Source of the DNA: Sulfitobacter albidus
GTDB lineage: Bacteria > Pseudomonadota > Alphaproteobacteria > Rhodobacterales > Rhodobacteraceae
Direction: 5' to 3'
Assembly (NCBI RefSeq): GCF_018200035.1
Contig: NZ_CP073581.1
Location: 3,377,675-3,441,674 of the forward strand
Length of the DNA stretch: 64,000 nt
In this document: piece by piece, positions 27,907 to 37,624 of the stretch
How the letters are laid out: the number at the start of each line of letters is the position of its first letter
Numbering within the stretch: the first letter of the stretch is position 1
Made by a program: the position numbers and the translations under genes
The notes under the pieces: generated by a model
What the model saw: the letters and a program-made list of their open reading frames with translations, nothing else
What the model was told of the DNA's origin: nothing
Database searches by the model: none

Positions 27907-29079
27907 ATGCGTAATGTGGTCATCGCGGGGGCATCCCGCACGCCGATGGGTGGATTTCAGGGGGCGTTCGACGGGGTCACCGCCGCCGATCTGGGCGGTG
28001 CGGCGATCCGCGCGGCGCTGGCCGGTGCCGGTGCCACGACGGTCGATGAGGTGCTGATGGGCTGCGTTCTGCCCGCAGGACAGGGGCAGGCGCCTGCGCG
28101 GCAGGCGGGATTCGCCGCCGGTCTGGGCGAGGACGTGCCCGCCACCACGCTCAACAAGATGTGCGGATCGGGGATGAAGGCGGCGATGATTGCGTTCGAT
28201 CAGATCGCATTGGGCCATACCGAGACGATGATCGCGGGCGGCATGGAATCGATGACCGGCGCGCCCTACGTGCTGCCCAAGATGCGCGGCGGCGCGCGGT
28301 TGGGGCATGGTGCGGTCGTGGATCACATGTTTCTGGACGGGTTGGAGGACGCCTATGACAAGGGCCGTCTGATGGGCACTTTCGCGGAGGATTGCGCGTC
28401 GGCATATCAGTTCACCCGCGCGGCGCAGGACGAATACGCGCTGGCGTCGCTGTCGCGCGCGCTGGAGGCGCAGGAAAGCGGGGCGTTCGCCGATGAGATC
28501 ACCCCGTTCGAGGTGGCGGGCCGCCGGGGGGCGGTGACGGTCGCGGCGGACGAGCAACCCGGCAACGCGCGCCCCGACAAGATCCCGCAGCTGAAACCAG
28601 CCTTCCGCAAGGACGGGACGGTGACGGCGGCGAATTCATCGTCGATCAGCGACGGGGCGGCGGCGCTGCTGCTGGCCTCGGAAGAGACTGCCGCGGCGCG
28701 GGGGCTGACGGTGCGCGCGCGTATCCTTGGCCACGCAAGCCACGCGCAGGCGCCGGGGCTGTTCACCACCGCCCCCGTTCCGGCGGCGCAAAAGCTATTG
28801 AAGCGCGTCGGCTGGGCCAAAGAGGACGTGGACCTGTGGGAGGTGAACGAGGCCTTTGCCGTGGTGCCCATGGCCTTCATGCACGAAATGGGGCTGAGCC
28901 ATGACATCGTGAACGTGAACGGCGGCGCCTGTGCGCTGGGCCATCCGATTGGCGCGTCGGGCGCGCGGATTATGGTGACGCTGCTGAACGCGCTGGAAAA
29001 ACGCGGGCTCAAACGCGGGGTCGCCGCGATCTGTATTGGCGGGGGCGAGGGCACGGCCATCGCGATCGAGCGGGTCTGA
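27907..29079 (+). CDS. Acetyl-CoA C-acetyltransferase (thiolase)
   Basis: 390 residues. The acyl-accepting Cys is in LNKMCGSGMKA (about residue 87), the His in GHPIGASGAR, and the second catalytic Cys in AAICIGGGEGTA. The size and motifs match biosynthetic thiolase II (AtoB/PhaA type), condensing two acetyl-CoA or cleaving acetoacetyl-CoA. No phaB or phaC is adjacent, so a role in polyhydroxybutyrate is not supported by context. A strong GAGGAGG site precedes the ATG. The stop overlaps the next start by one base. Confidence 0.93.
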   Translation: MRNVVIAGASRTPMGGFQGAFDGVTAADLGGAAIRAALAGAGATTVDEVLMGCVLPAGQGQAPARQAGFAAGLGEDVPATTLNKMCGSGMKAAMIAFDQIALGHTETMIAGGMESMTGAPYVLPKMRGGARLGHGAVVDHMFLDGLEDAYDKGRLMGTFAEDCASAYQFTRAAQDEYALASLSRALEAQESGAFADEITPFEVAGRRGAVTVAADEQPGNARPDKIPQLKPAFRKDGTVTAANSSSISDGAAALLLASEETAAARGLTVRARILGHASHAQAPGLFTTAPVPAAQKLLKRVGWAKEDVDLWEVNEAFAVVPMAFMHEMGLSHDIVNVNGGACALGHPIGASGARIMVTLLNALEKRGLKRGVAAICIGGGEGTAIAIERV

Positions 29080-29543
29080 TGCGGATTGACTATGCCGCCA
29101 CCGCGCGGGCGATTGCCTCGCTCACCGACGGGGAAACCGACGAAGTCGCGCTGATGGCCACCGTGGTATGTGAGCTGCACCACGCCGACGACCGATTCGA
29201 CTGGACCGGGTTTTACCGGGTGACGGGGCCGGAAATGCTCAAGATCGGGCCATATCAGGGCGGGCACGGGTGTTTGCAGATCCCCTTTGCGCGCGGGGTG
29301 TGCGGGGCAGCGGCGCGCACGGGGCAGGTGCAGCTGGTCGATGACGTGGATGCCTTTCCGGGCCACATCGCCTGCGCATCCTCGACCCGGTCCGAGATCG
29401 TTTTGCCGGTGACGGGCGCGGGCGGTACGTTGCTGGGGGTTCTGGATATCGACAGCGACCAGCCGGCGGCGTTTGACGCAGCGGACGCGGCAGCATTGGA
29501 GGGGATCTTGCGCGATGTTTTTGGCGACGTGAAAAAATACTAG
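29079..29543 (+). CDS. GAF-domain free methionine (R)-sulfoxide reductase-like protein
   Basis: 154 residues, a single GAF domain. The three cysteines of the fRMsr (MsrC) family are in place: GGHGCLQIPF, ARGVCGAAARTG, and PGHIACASSTRSEIVLP. The acidic DIDSD near the C-terminus is also conserved. Such enzymes reduce free Met-R-sulfoxide using thioredoxin. The TGATG overlap with the thiolase stop suggests co-translation. The family call is firm, the activity is inferred. Confidence 0.88.
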   Translation: MRIDYAATARAIASLTDGETDEVALMATVVCELHHADDRFDWTGFYRVTGPEMLKIGPYQGGHGCLQIPFARGVCGAAARTGQVQLVDDVDAFPGHIACASSTRSEIVLPVTGAGGTLLGVLDIDSDQPAAFDAADAAALEGILRDVFGDVKKY

Positions 29544-29619
29544 ATTTTTTCACGAACCTCGGGCAACAGTTGACGCACCGGCGCGGGCGCGCCGGGAATC
29601 GTTTGCAACCCGAGGGACC

Positions 29620-30191
29620 ATGCAGCACCAGACTCCCGATCTGCCGCACACGCTTGGTGTTGATCTGCGCGCGCTGCGCCGGTCGCGGGGCGTCACGCTG
29701 GCGGATCTGGCGGACGCGTTGGGCCGCTCGGTCGGCTGGCTGAGCCAGGTGGAACGGGATAAATCGGAGCCTTCGCTGAGCGATCTGCGCGCGATTGCCG
29801 CGTTCTTTGACGTGCCGGTGTCGATCCTGTTCCGCCACGATGCCGCCCCGCGGGAGAGGCGGGATATATCGTGCGCAGCAAGGCGCGTCGCCCCATCGGC
29901 GGCAGCATCGAGGGGCTGAGCGAGGAATTGCTGTCGCCCGATCTGACGGATGATTTCGAGGTGGTCCATTCCACCATTGCGCCCGGTGCGCGGCAGCCCG
30001 AATGGGTGATACGCCCGACGCAGGAGGTCGGCTATCTGATGTCCGGTACGCTGGATCTGGAAGTGGCGGGGCAGACCCACCGCCTGCATCCCGGCGACAG
30101 TTTCCGTGTTCGGGGCGAGCCGTTTCGCTGGTCGAACCCCGCGGACACGCCCGCCATCGCGATCTGGGTGATCGCCCCGCCGGTGTATTGA
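29620..30191 (+). CDS. XRE-family regulator with C-terminal cupin domain, frameshifted
   Basis: The N-terminal helix-turn-helix is clear (LRALRRSRGVTLADLADALG, then SVGWLSQVERDKSEPSL). A linker follows and then a cupin domain (ARQPEWVIRPTQEVGYLMSG, then RLHPGDSFRVRGE). The frame breaks around 29862-29870. Adding one G at the GG of 29868-29869 gives REAGYIVRSKARRPIGG-like continuity, so an error is likely but the site is less clean than the others. The repaired length is about 191 residues, normal for the family, whose cupin part binds a small ligand. It precedes the LysE exporter and the demethylation cluster, which it may control. Confidence 0.8.
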
Positions 30192-30192
30192 G

Positions 30193-30813
30193 GTGAGCGG
30201 GGACGCGTGGATCATATTCGTCCTGTTCTGGGCCGTGTTCGTCACCACGCCGGGGCCCAACGCCGTCAATTGCATCAACAACGGCATGACGCTGGGCTTT
30301 CGCCGTGCGCTGGTGGGGGTGGCGGCGATCCTGACGCAGGCGACGCTGTTTCTGGGGCTGTCGGCGCTGGGGATCACGGCGCTGATCGCGGCCTCTCCGA
30401 CGGGCTTTGCCGTGGCCAAGTTCATCGGGGCGGGCGTGCTGATCGTGCTGGGCGTGCGCGGTATCCTGAACGCCGCGCGCCCGGTGACACTGGCGCATCA
30501 ACCGGCGGGACGCATCTATGGCCGCGCGCTGGCGATTGCCGTCATCAACCCCAAGAGCGTCGCGGGGTACCTTGCCGCGTTCTCGCAATTCGTGCAGCCC
30601 GATGTGCCGATCTGGAGCCAGATGGTCGTGATCGTGCCCACGGCGCTGACGCTTACCGCGCTGAGCTACACCGGATTTACCGCGCTGGGCGCGGGTCTGG
30701 GCCGTGCGGCGCTGGGGGCGGTGTTCAACGTCTGGGTGCGGCGCGCGATGGGCGCGTGTTTCATTCTTTACGGCCTCGCCCTTGGCGCGGCCTCGACCCC
30801 GGGGCGGGCGTGA
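30193..30813 (+). CDS. LysE/RhtB-family translocator
   Basis: 206 residues with about six hydrophobic segments. It starts at a GTG 1 base after the regulator stop. The family marks are the N-terminal FVTTPGPNAVNCINNGMTLG and the central INPKSVAGYLAAFSQFV. Members export amino acids or their derivatives. The tight link to the XRE-cupin regulator suggests a regulated exporter; the substrate is unknown. Confidence 0.87.
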   Translation: MSGDAWIIFVLFWAVFVTTPGPNAVNCINNGMTLGFRRALVGVAAILTQATLFLGLSALGITALIAASPTGFAVAKFIGAGVLIVLGVRGILNAARPVTLAHQPAGRIYGRALAIAVINPKSVAGYLAAFSQFVQPDVPIWSQMVVIVPTALTLTALSYTGFTALGAGLGRAALGAVFNVWVRRAMGACFILYGLALGAASTPGRA

Positions 30814-30882
30814 CCGTGCGCGTGGCCCTTTCCAATACCGGCGGTCTCGTGCTGCCGCATCATTCAGAACCGGGAGGCTTTC

Positions 30883-33330
30883 ATGTCTGATTTTCCAACA
30901 ACGGCCCGCGTGGTCATCATCGGCGGCGGTGCCGTGGGCACCTCGACGCTGTATCATCTGGCAAAGGCCGGCTGGAAAGATTGCGTTCTGCTGGAAAAGA
31001 ACGAGCTGACGGCGGGGAGCACCTGGCACGCGGCGGGTAACTGTCCGAACTTTGCGCCCAATTGGGCGGTGATGAACATGCAGCGCTACGGGCTGGAGAT
31101 GTATCGTGGGCTGTCGGATGCAGTGGATTATCCGATGAATTACCACGTCACCGGCGCGATCCGGCTGGCGCATAGCAAACAGCGCATGCAGGAATTCGAA
31201 AAGATCGCATCGCAGGCCGCCTATCAGGGGTTGCAGATGGATGTCTGTACCCCCGACGAGCTGCGCGAACACAACCCGTTCATGGAAACGCATGATCTGG
31301 CGGGCGGCCTGTGGGATCCACTGGACGGGGACATCGACCCCGCGCAGCTGACGCAGGCGATGGCCAAGGGCGCGCGCGATGCGGGCGGGCGGATCGAGCG
31401 GTTCTGCCCCGTCGAGGGGCTGGACCGCGACGGCGACGAATGGATCGTCAAGACGCCCAAGGGCGAGATCCGCGCGGAGTTCGTGGTCAACTGCGCGGGC
31501 TATTACGCCCAGCGCGTGGGCGAGATGTTCAAACCCTTTGGCGGGCGCACCGTGCCGATGGTGGTGATGAGCCACCAGTATTTCCTGACCGGACAGCTGC
31601 CGGAGCTGGAAGCCTTTACCAAGGAGCGCGGCGAGAAGATGCCGATGATCCGCGACCCCGACATCAGCTATTACCTGCGGCAGGACAAGCACGGCCTGAA
31701 CCTTGGCCCCTACGAGCGCAACTGCAAGGCGCATTGGGTGACGCCCGAGGATCCGATGCCGGAGGATTTCTCGTTCCAGCTGTACCCCGACGATCTGGAG
31801 CGGCTGGAGTTCTACATCGAGGATGCGATGGCGCGCCTGCCGCTTCTGGGCGAGGGCGGGGTGGAGCGCAACATCAACGGGCCGATCCCCTACGCGCCCG
31901 ACGGGCTGCCGATGATCGGACCCATGCCGGGCGTGCGCAATGCGTTCGAGGGGCATTCGTTCACCTTTGGCATCGCGCAGGGCGGGGGGGCCGGCAAGGT
32001 GCTGGCCGAATGGATCATGCACGGCGAGACAGAGATGGACATGTGGTCGGTCGATCCGCGCCGCTATACCGATTACGCCGATCACGACTATTGCCTGTCC
32101 AAGGCGTTGGAGACCTACGGCCACGAATACGCCATGCACTTCCCGCACCACGAATGGCCCGCGGGCCGCGACAAGAAGCTGTCGGCTGTGGATGCCAAGG
32201 TGCGCGAGCTGGGTGGGCAGATGGGCGCCTACAACGGCTGGGAGCGGGCGAACTGGTTTGCCAAGCCGGGCGAGGATACCTCTGAAGAGACCACGCAGAC
32301 ATGGGACCGGGCGGGGCCCTGGGAGGTCGCGATCAAGCGCGAGGTCGAGGCGGTGCGCGATGGCGTTGGTGTACTGGATCTGCCGGGGTTTTCGCGGTTC
32401 AGCCTGAGCGGCGAAGGCGCGGCGGAATTCCTGCGCACCCGGATCGCGGGCGCGCTGCCCAAGGCGGGGCGCATGACGCTGGGCTATTTCCCGGACAGCC
32501 GAGGGCGGATCCTGACGGAGATGTCGATCATGCGCCACGGCGAGGATGAGTTTACGCTGATCACCGCCGCCCCGGCGCAGTGGCACGATTTCGACGTTCT
32601 CAACAATGCGCTGCCCGAGGGTCTGAGCCTGACGGACCGCACGACGGAATTCTCGACGCTGATCGTCACCGGCCCCAAGGCGCGGGACGTGTTGGAGGCG
32701 ATGGGCACGGATGCGGATCTGGGCAGCGGCTGGCTGTCGATCCAGAACGCGCGCGTGGCAGGCGCGGATGTGATGCTGGCGCGGGTGTCCTTTGCCGGTG
32801 AACTGGGATGGGAGATCCACGCAGGCTTTGACGCGATCCCGGCGCTTTATGACGCGGTGCTGGCGGCGGGGGCGGTGCCGTTCGGCATGTACGCGCTGAA
32901 CTCGATGCGGATCGAAAAGGGATACCGCGCGTGGAAGGGCGATCTGTCGACCGACTATTCCCTGCTTGAGGGCGGGCTGGAGCGGTTCATCCGCTTTGAC
33001 AAGCCGCAGGATTTCCCCGGCAAGGCGGCGCTGCTGGCCGAAAAGCAGCAAGGCCGCAAGAAGGGGTTTGTCACGCTGGAGGTTGAGCCGGGTGAGGCGG
33101 ATGCGCCCTATATGTCGGCGCTCTACCACGGAGAGGAGATCGTGGGCGAAGTGACCTCTTGTGCGATGGGCTACCGGACCGGTAAGTGCATCGCGCTGGG
33201 CATGTTGCGCAGCGATTTGTTGGAAGCAGGCACCGCGCTGGAAGTCGACGTCTTTGGCGCGCGGCACCGGGCCGTGGTGCAGGACGACGCGCCGATGTGG
33301 GATCCCGCGAACGAGCGGATCCGCGCATAG
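30883..33330 (+). CDS. FAD-dependent dimethylglycine/sarcosine dehydrogenase-type enzyme with GcvT domain
   Basis: 815 residues. N-terminal FAD motif VVIIGGGAVGTSTLYHLAKAG; the likely covalent FAD-attachment His in AGSTWHAAGNC (about residue 50). A DAO-type oxidoreductase half ends near residue 430, then a folate-binding GcvT-type half (FSRFSLSGEGAAEFLRT, then SFAGELGWEIHAG and SMRIEKGYRAWKGDL). Such fusions oxidise N-methyl groups and pass the formaldehyde unit to tetrahydrofolate. It precedes a homocysteine methyltransferase and a paralogue, so it fits betaine-derived methylamine breakdown. Dimethylglycine and sarcosine cannot be told apart from sequence. Confidence 0.88.
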   Translation: MSDFPTTARVVIIGGGAVGTSTLYHLAKAGWKDCVLLEKNELTAGSTWHAAGNCPNFAPNWAVMNMQRYGLEMYRGLSDAVDYPMNYHVTGAIRLAHSKQRMQEFEKIASQAAYQGLQMDVCTPDELREHNPFMETHDLAGGLWDPLDGDIDPAQLTQAMAKGARDAGGRIERFCPVEGLDRDGDEWIVKTPKGEIRAEFVVNCAGYYAQRVGEMFKPFGGRTVPMVVMSHQYFLTGQLPELEAFTKERGEKMPMIRDPDISYYLRQDKHGLNLGPYERNCKAHWVTPEDPMPEDFSFQLYPDDLERLEFYIEDAMARLPLLGEGGVERNINGPIPYAPDGLPMIGPMPGVRNAFEGHSFTFGIAQGGGAGKVLAEWIMHGETEMDMWSVDPRRYTDYADHDYCLSKALETYGHEYAMHFPHHEWPAGRDKKLSAVDAKVRELGGQMGAYNGWERANWFAKPGEDTSEETTQTWDRAGPWEVAIKREVEAVRDGVGVLDLPGFSRFSLSGEGAAEFLRTRIAGALPKAGRMTLGYFPDSRGRILTEMSIMRHGEDEFTLITAAPAQWHDFDVLNNALPEGLSLTDRTTEFSTLIVTGPKARDVLEAMGTDADLGSGWLSIQNARVAGADVMLARVSFAGELGWEIHAGFDAIPALYDAVLAAGAVPFGMYALNSMRIEKGYRAWKGDLSTDYSLLEGGLERFIRFDKPQDFPGKAALLAEKQQGRKKGFVTLEVEPGEADAPYMSALYHGEEIVGEVTSCAMGYRTGKCIALGMLRSDLLEAGTALEVDVFGARHRAVVQDDAPMWDPANERIRA

Positions 33331-33443
33331 GATGCGTTTGCGCCTGTTTTGGCCGGGGGGCCCACCCGCCTCCCCGCTGGCCTGCGGCCATCGCCAAAGG
33401 GGGCGCCGCTGCGCGGCGCGGCCCTGACTGAGAGGATACCGAG

Positions 33444-34322
33444 ATGAGTGACGTAGTTCTGCTGGATGGCGGTATGGGGCAGGAGTTGGTGCACCGGGCG
33501 GGTGATCGCCCCACGCCGCTGTGGTCGACGCAGGTGATGCGCGATCGGCCCGGACTGGTGGGTGAGGTGCACGGGGATTTCACCCGCGCGGGCGCCACGG
33601 TGGCCACCACGAACACCTATGCGATCCACCGCGACCGGCTGGTGTCAGCCGGGATCGAGGATCAGTTCGAGGGATTGCACGCCATGGCCCTGCGCGAGGT
33701 TGCGGGCTGCGGTGCTGCGCGGATTGCGGGCGCGATCGGCCCGCTGGGCGCGTCCTACCGCCCCGATCTGCACCCCGAGGACGGAGCAAAGGCGCAGGCG
33801 CTCTTTGCCGAGGTTGCCGCGTTGCTGGCGCCCAGCTGCGATCTGCTGATCTGCGAGACCGTCGTCTCGATCGCGCAGGCGCGCGATGTGCTGGCCGCCG
33901 CACGCACGACGGGCAAGCCGGTGTGGATGGCCTTTAGCGTGGATGATGCCGACGGCACGCGGCTTCGCTCGGGTGAGGCGCTGGCAGAGGCGATGGCCGC
34001 AGCCCCCGGTGACGCGGTGCTGGTGAACTGTTCGGCCCCCGAAGCGATCCCGGCGGCACTGGATATTCTGGCGGGCGCCGGGCTGCCCTACGGCGCCTAT
34101 GCAAACGGCTTCGAGGTAATCACCGAGAAATTCCTCGGCCCCGAACCGACTGTCGACGCCCTGAAGATGCGGCGGGATTTCACGCCGGAGGCCTACGCCG
34201 CGCATGTGCTGGGATGGGTCGATCACGGAGCCACCATCGTCGGCGGCTGCTGCGAGGTTAGCCCCGCGCATATCGAGGAAATCGCGCGCCGGCTGCGCGA
34301 CGCGGGGCATACCATCGTCTGA
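33444..34322 (+). CDS. Homocysteine S-methyltransferase family protein, probably betaine-dependent
   Basis: 292 residues. LLDGGMGQEL at the start and the zinc cysteine cluster GGCCEVSPAHIEEI near the C-terminus define the family. The remaining zinc ligand is in VLVNCSAPEAI. It would move a methyl group from glycine betaine (or S-methylmethionine) to homocysteine. Its location between two FAD-GcvT dehydrogenases favours betaine: betaine to dimethylglycine here, then further demethylation by the neighbours. A GAGAGGA site lies upstream. A GC-rich hairpin without a T run follows at 34346-34367. Confidence 0.87.
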   Translation: MSDVVLLDGGMGQELVHRAGDRPTPLWSTQVMRDRPGLVGEVHGDFTRAGATVATTNTYAIHRDRLVSAGIEDQFEGLHAMALREVAGCGAARIAGAIGPLGASYRPDLHPEDGAKAQALFAEVAALLAPSCDLLICETVVSIAQARDVLAAARTTGKPVWMAFSVDDADGTRLRSGEALAEAMAAAPGDAVLVNCSAPEAIPAALDILAGAGLPYGAYANGFEVITEKFLGPEPTVDALKMRRDFTPEAYAAHVLGWVDHGATIVGGCCEVSPAHIEEIARRLRDAGHTIV

Positions 34323-34414
34323 GACGTTGGGCCCCCTGACAAACGGCTCTCCCTTTGCGGGGGGAGCACCAACAAACCGCGCACCCTTGTTTGCGCCCGA
34401 TTAAGGAAAGACCC

Positions 34415-36856
34415 ATGGCAGATGTCCCCTCTCACGCGCGTGTCGTCATTATTGGCGGCGGTGTTATCGGTTGTTCGGTGGCCTACCATCTGACCAAGCT
34501 GGGGTGGAAAGATGTCGTGTTGCTGGAACGTCGCCAATTGACATCGGGGACCACGTGGCACGCGGCAGGTCTGATTGCGCAGCTGCGGTCCAGCAAGAAC
34601 ATGACGCGGCTCGCGAAGTACAGCCAAGAGCTCTACGGTACGCTGGAAGAAGAGACGGGCGTCGCCACGGGCTTCAAGCGTTGCGGGTCGATCACCGTGG
34701 CGCTGACCGAGGAGCGGCGCGAGGAGATCCTGCGCCAGGCGGCCATGGCGCGTGCCTTTGGCGTGGACGTCGAGGAGATCAGCGCGGCAGAGGTCAAGGC
34801 CCGCTATGAACACCTCAACATCGAGGGGGTGACGGGGGCGGTGTACCTCGACAAGGACGGGCAGGGAGACCCGGCCAATATCGCGCTGGCGCTGGCCAAG
34901 GGCGCGCGGCAACGCGGCGCCAAGGTGATCGAGCGGTGTGAGGTCACGGGCGTGACCCGTGAGGGCCGCCGTATCACTGGCGTCGACTGGCAAAGCGAGG
35001 AGGAAAGCGGCCACATCAGCGCCGAGATGGTCGTCAACTGCGGCGGCATGTGGGGGCACGGGCTGGGCCGGATGCTGGGCGTGAACGTGCCGCTGCACGC
35101 GTGTGAGCATTTCTATATCGTGACCGAAGCGATCCCGAACCTGACGCAGCTGCCGGTGCTGCGGGTGCCGGATGAATGTGCCTACTACAAGGAGGACGCG
35201 GGCAAGATGCTGCTGGGCGCGTTCGAGCCCGTGGCCAAGCCCTGGACACTGGATATTCCGAAGGATTTTGAATTCGACCAGCTGCCGGAGGATTTCGACC
35301 ACTTCGAGCCGATCCTGGAGCGTGCTGTCGAACGGTTGCCGATGCTGGCCGAAGCCGGGATTCATACATTCTTCAACGGGCCCGAAAGCTTTACCCCCGA
35401 TGATGCCTACCACCTTGGCCTTGCGCCTGAGATGGACAATGTCTGGGTCGCCGCCGGGTTCAACTCGATCGGGATCCAGTCGGCGGGAGGCGCGGGTATG
35501 GCGCTGGCGCAGTGGATGGACGAGGGGCACAAGCCCTTCGATCTGGGCGATGTGGATATCAGCCGGATGCAGCCGTTTCAGGGCAACCGCACCTATTTGC
35601 GCGCGCGGTCGAGCGAGACGTTGGGGCTGCTTTACGCCGATCACTTTCCCTACCGGCAAAAGGCCACGGCGCGGGGCGTGCGGCGCACGCCGTTCCACCA
35701 CCACCTGATCGAACGCGGTGGCGTCATGGGTGAGCTTGCGGGATGGGAGCGGGCCAATTGGTTTGCGCGCGAGGCACAGGATCCAACCTATGAGTATTCC
35801 TGGAGCCGCCAGAACTTTTTCGACAACGTGCGCGAGGAGCACATGGCGGTGCGCCAGAATGTCGGCATGTACGACATGTCCTCCTTCGGCAAGATCCGGG
35901 TTGAGGGGCGCGATGCCGAAGCCTTCCTCAACTATGTCGGCGGCGGGGACTATTCGGTGCCGGTGGGCAAGATCGTCTATACCCAATTCCTCAACCCGCG
36001 CGGTGGGATCGAGGCGGATGTGACCGTCACCCGCCTGTCAGAGACGGCCTATCTGGTCGTTACCCCTGCGGGCACACGGCTGGCGGATGAAACCTGGCTG
36101 CGGCGGCATCAGGGCGATTTCAACGTGGTCATCACCGATGTGACCGCAGGCGAGGGCGTGCTGGCCGTGATGGGGCCGCGTGCGCGCGATCTGCTGTCGG
36201 CCGTCAGCCCCAATGATTTCACCAATGCGGTGAACCCCTTTGGCACCGCGCAGGAGATCGAGATCGGCATGGGGCTGGCCCGTGTGCACCGCGTCACCTA
36301 CGTGGGCGAGCTGGGCTGGGAGGTCTACGTCAGCGCCGATCAGGCGGGCCACGTGTTCGAGACATTGACCGAAGCCGGTCAGGATTTCGGGATGCGCCTG
36401 TGCGGGATGCACATGATGGACACCTGCCGGATGGAAAAGGGCTTCCGCCACTTTGGGCACGATATCACCTCCGAGGATCACGTGCTTGAGGCGGGGCTGG
36501 GCTTTGCCGTGAAAACCGCCAAGCCGGACTTCATCGGCCGCGCGGCGGTGCTGGAGAAGAAAGAGACGGGTCTGCAAAGCCGCCTGCTGCAGTTCCGCCT
36601 GACGGATCCCGAGCCGCTGCTGTATCACAACGAGCCGGTGCTGCGCGACGGGGAGATCGTGGGCTATCTGAGCTCGGGCGCCTACGGGCACGCGCTGGGC
36701 GGTGCGATGGGGCTGGGATATGTGCCGTGCCCGGGTGAAAAGCCTGCGGATGTGCTGGCCTCGACCTACGAGATCGACGTGATGGGCACGCGGGTGCGGG
36801 CGGAGGCGTCGCTGAAGCCGATGTATGATCCCACCAGCGAACGCGTGAAGGTTTGA
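34415..36856 (+). CDS. FAD-dependent dimethylglycine/sarcosine dehydrogenase-type enzyme with GcvT domain (second copy)
   Basis: 813 residues, with a strong AAGGAA site. Same architecture as the enzyme at 30883: FAD motif VVIIGGGVIGCSVAYHLTKLG, flavin-linking His in SGTTWHAAGLIAQLRSS, a substrate-domain FNSIGIQSAGGAG, then the GcvT half with SSFGKIRVEGRDAEAFLNYV and YVGELGWEVYV and a terminal YDPTSERVKV. The two copies are clearly divergent, which suggests two successive N-demethylations (dimethylglycine, then sarcosine) rather than redundancy. That assignment is inference. Confidence 0.88.
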   Translation: MADVPSHARVVIIGGGVIGCSVAYHLTKLGWKDVVLLERRQLTSGTTWHAAGLIAQLRSSKNMTRLAKYSQELYGTLEEETGVATGFKRCGSITVALTEERREEILRQAAMARAFGVDVEEISAAEVKARYEHLNIEGVTGAVYLDKDGQGDPANIALALAKGARQRGAKVIERCEVTGVTREGRRITGVDWQSEEESGHISAEMVVNCGGMWGHGLGRMLGVNVPLHACEHFYIVTEAIPNLTQLPVLRVPDECAYYKEDAGKMLLGAFEPVAKPWTLDIPKDFEFDQLPEDFDHFEPILERAVERLPMLAEAGIHTFFNGPESFTPDDAYHLGLAPEMDNVWVAAGFNSIGIQSAGGAGMALAQWMDEGHKPFDLGDVDISRMQPFQGNRTYLRARSSETLGLLYADHFPYRQKATARGVRRTPFHHHLIERGGVMGELAGWERANWFAREAQDPTYEYSWSRQNFFDNVREEHMAVRQNVGMYDMSSFGKIRVEGRDAEAFLNYVGGGDYSVPVGKIVYTQFLNPRGGIEADVTVTRLSETAYLVVTPAGTRLADETWLRRHQGDFNVVITDVTAGEGVLAVMGPRARDLLSAVSPNDFTNAVNPFGTAQEIEIGMGLARVHRVTYVGELGWEVYVSADQAGHVFETLTEAGQDFGMRLCGMHMMDTCRMEKGFRHFGHDITSEDHVLEAGLGFAVKTAKPDFIGRAAVLEKKETGLQSRLLQFRLTDPEPLLYHNEPVLRDGEIVGYLSSGAYGHALGGAMGLGYVPCPGEKPADVLASTYEIDVMGTRVRAEASLKPMYDPTSERVKV

Positions 36857-37089
36857 GCCACGCGCCCGCCCGCATGGCCCCCGTCGACGTCGTCAAATGG
36901 GTGGCCACGGTGGTGCAGCTGGTGGGTTACGGGCTGACGGGGCTGAACGTGGTGCCGTGGAATGTCGCCGCCTTTGTGGTGGGAATCGCGCTGTGGTTTG
37001 CCGTTGGGTTCATGTGGCGCGACCGGGCGATCATGGTCGTGCATCTGGGGGCGTTCGTCGCGATTGTTGCGGGCTACCTGGGGTCGTAG
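36853..37089 (+). CDS. Small DUF6552-like membrane protein
   Basis: 78 residues with two or three hydrophobic segments (VVQLVGYGLTGLNVVPWNVA, then VVGIALWFAVGFMW and VVHLGAFVAIVAGYLG). The start is a TTG overlapping the stop of the dehydrogenase by 4 bases; an ATG at 36874 would remove seven residues. It has no known function. Translational coupling to the dehydrogenase suggests an accessory role at the membrane. Confidence 0.7.
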   Translation: MSHAPARMAPVDVVKWVATVVQLVGYGLTGLNVVPWNVAAFVVGIALWFAVGFMWRDRAIMVVHLGAFVAIVAGYLGS

Positions 37090-37098
37090 GGAGCCGGT

Positions 37099-37452
37099 TT
37101 ATATCGCCGTCTTGTCGGCGCGCTCGCGCTTGCGGGCGTCCTGATAGGCATAGAGGAACGCGGAATCCAGCGCGCGGGCGCGGGCAATGCGCGGGGCGGC
37201 GATCGCGCGGTGCACAAGCGCCCAGAGAACCGCAATACTCCCGGAAAGTACAATCCAGACGATGGTTTCACGCATACCAAGCATCGCGGCGATGGGCAGG
37301 AACGTATAGCGCGCGAAAAAGAATGTGGTCACCATGATCGCGGCAAAACCTGCCGACAGGATGAGCGCCACTTCGCGCCCGGCATTGCGGCGGGCGGTGC
37401 GGTTGATACGCCTGCGGTCGGCGGCGGAATATGCATCAAGATCGTCGGACAT
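37099..37452 (-). CDS. Small two-helix membrane protein of unknown function
   Basis: 117 residues from the ATG at 37452. A polar, basic N-terminus (AADRRRINRTARRN) is followed by two membrane segments (VALILSAGFAAIMVTTFFFA and ETIVWIVLSGSIAVLWALV) and a basic tail. I do not recognise the family. The start is chosen because upstream codons look non-coding. It converges on the DUF6552-like gene. Confidence 0.6.
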   Translation of the reverse strand: MSDDLDAYSAADRRRINRTARRNAGREVALILSAGFAAIMVTTFFFARYTFLPIAAMLGMRETIVWIVLSGSIAVLWALVHRAIAAPRIARARALDSAFLYAYQDARKRERADKTAI

Positions 37453-37624
37453 GGACTCAGCATATCCCGCGGTTGCGGGCGCGTACAGGGATCGGTCTAT
37501 CGGGCTTACGGCAAGTCCGGGCGCATAACGGGGTACGCGTGAGGTCGCCGCGTGTGGTGAGGCTGCGGTGTAGCAGTACAATTGATCGCTTGCGGGCGCG
37601 GGGCGCAGGGGTCACGGTGCGGCC

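Noticed and set aside
29239..33267. Very long open reading frame on the minus strand opposite the dehydrogenase region
   Set aside because: It lies antisense to clearly conserved genes. Its composition (Arg, His, Gln, Pro-rich) is the usual shadow of GC-rich coding DNA, and it shows no recognisable motif.
33331..33443. GC-rich hairpin between the dehydrogenase and homocysteine methyltransferase genes as a terminator or riboswitch
   Set aside because: There is a GC-rich inverted repeat but no T run, and no recognised riboswitch motif such as SAM or glycine aptamer features.
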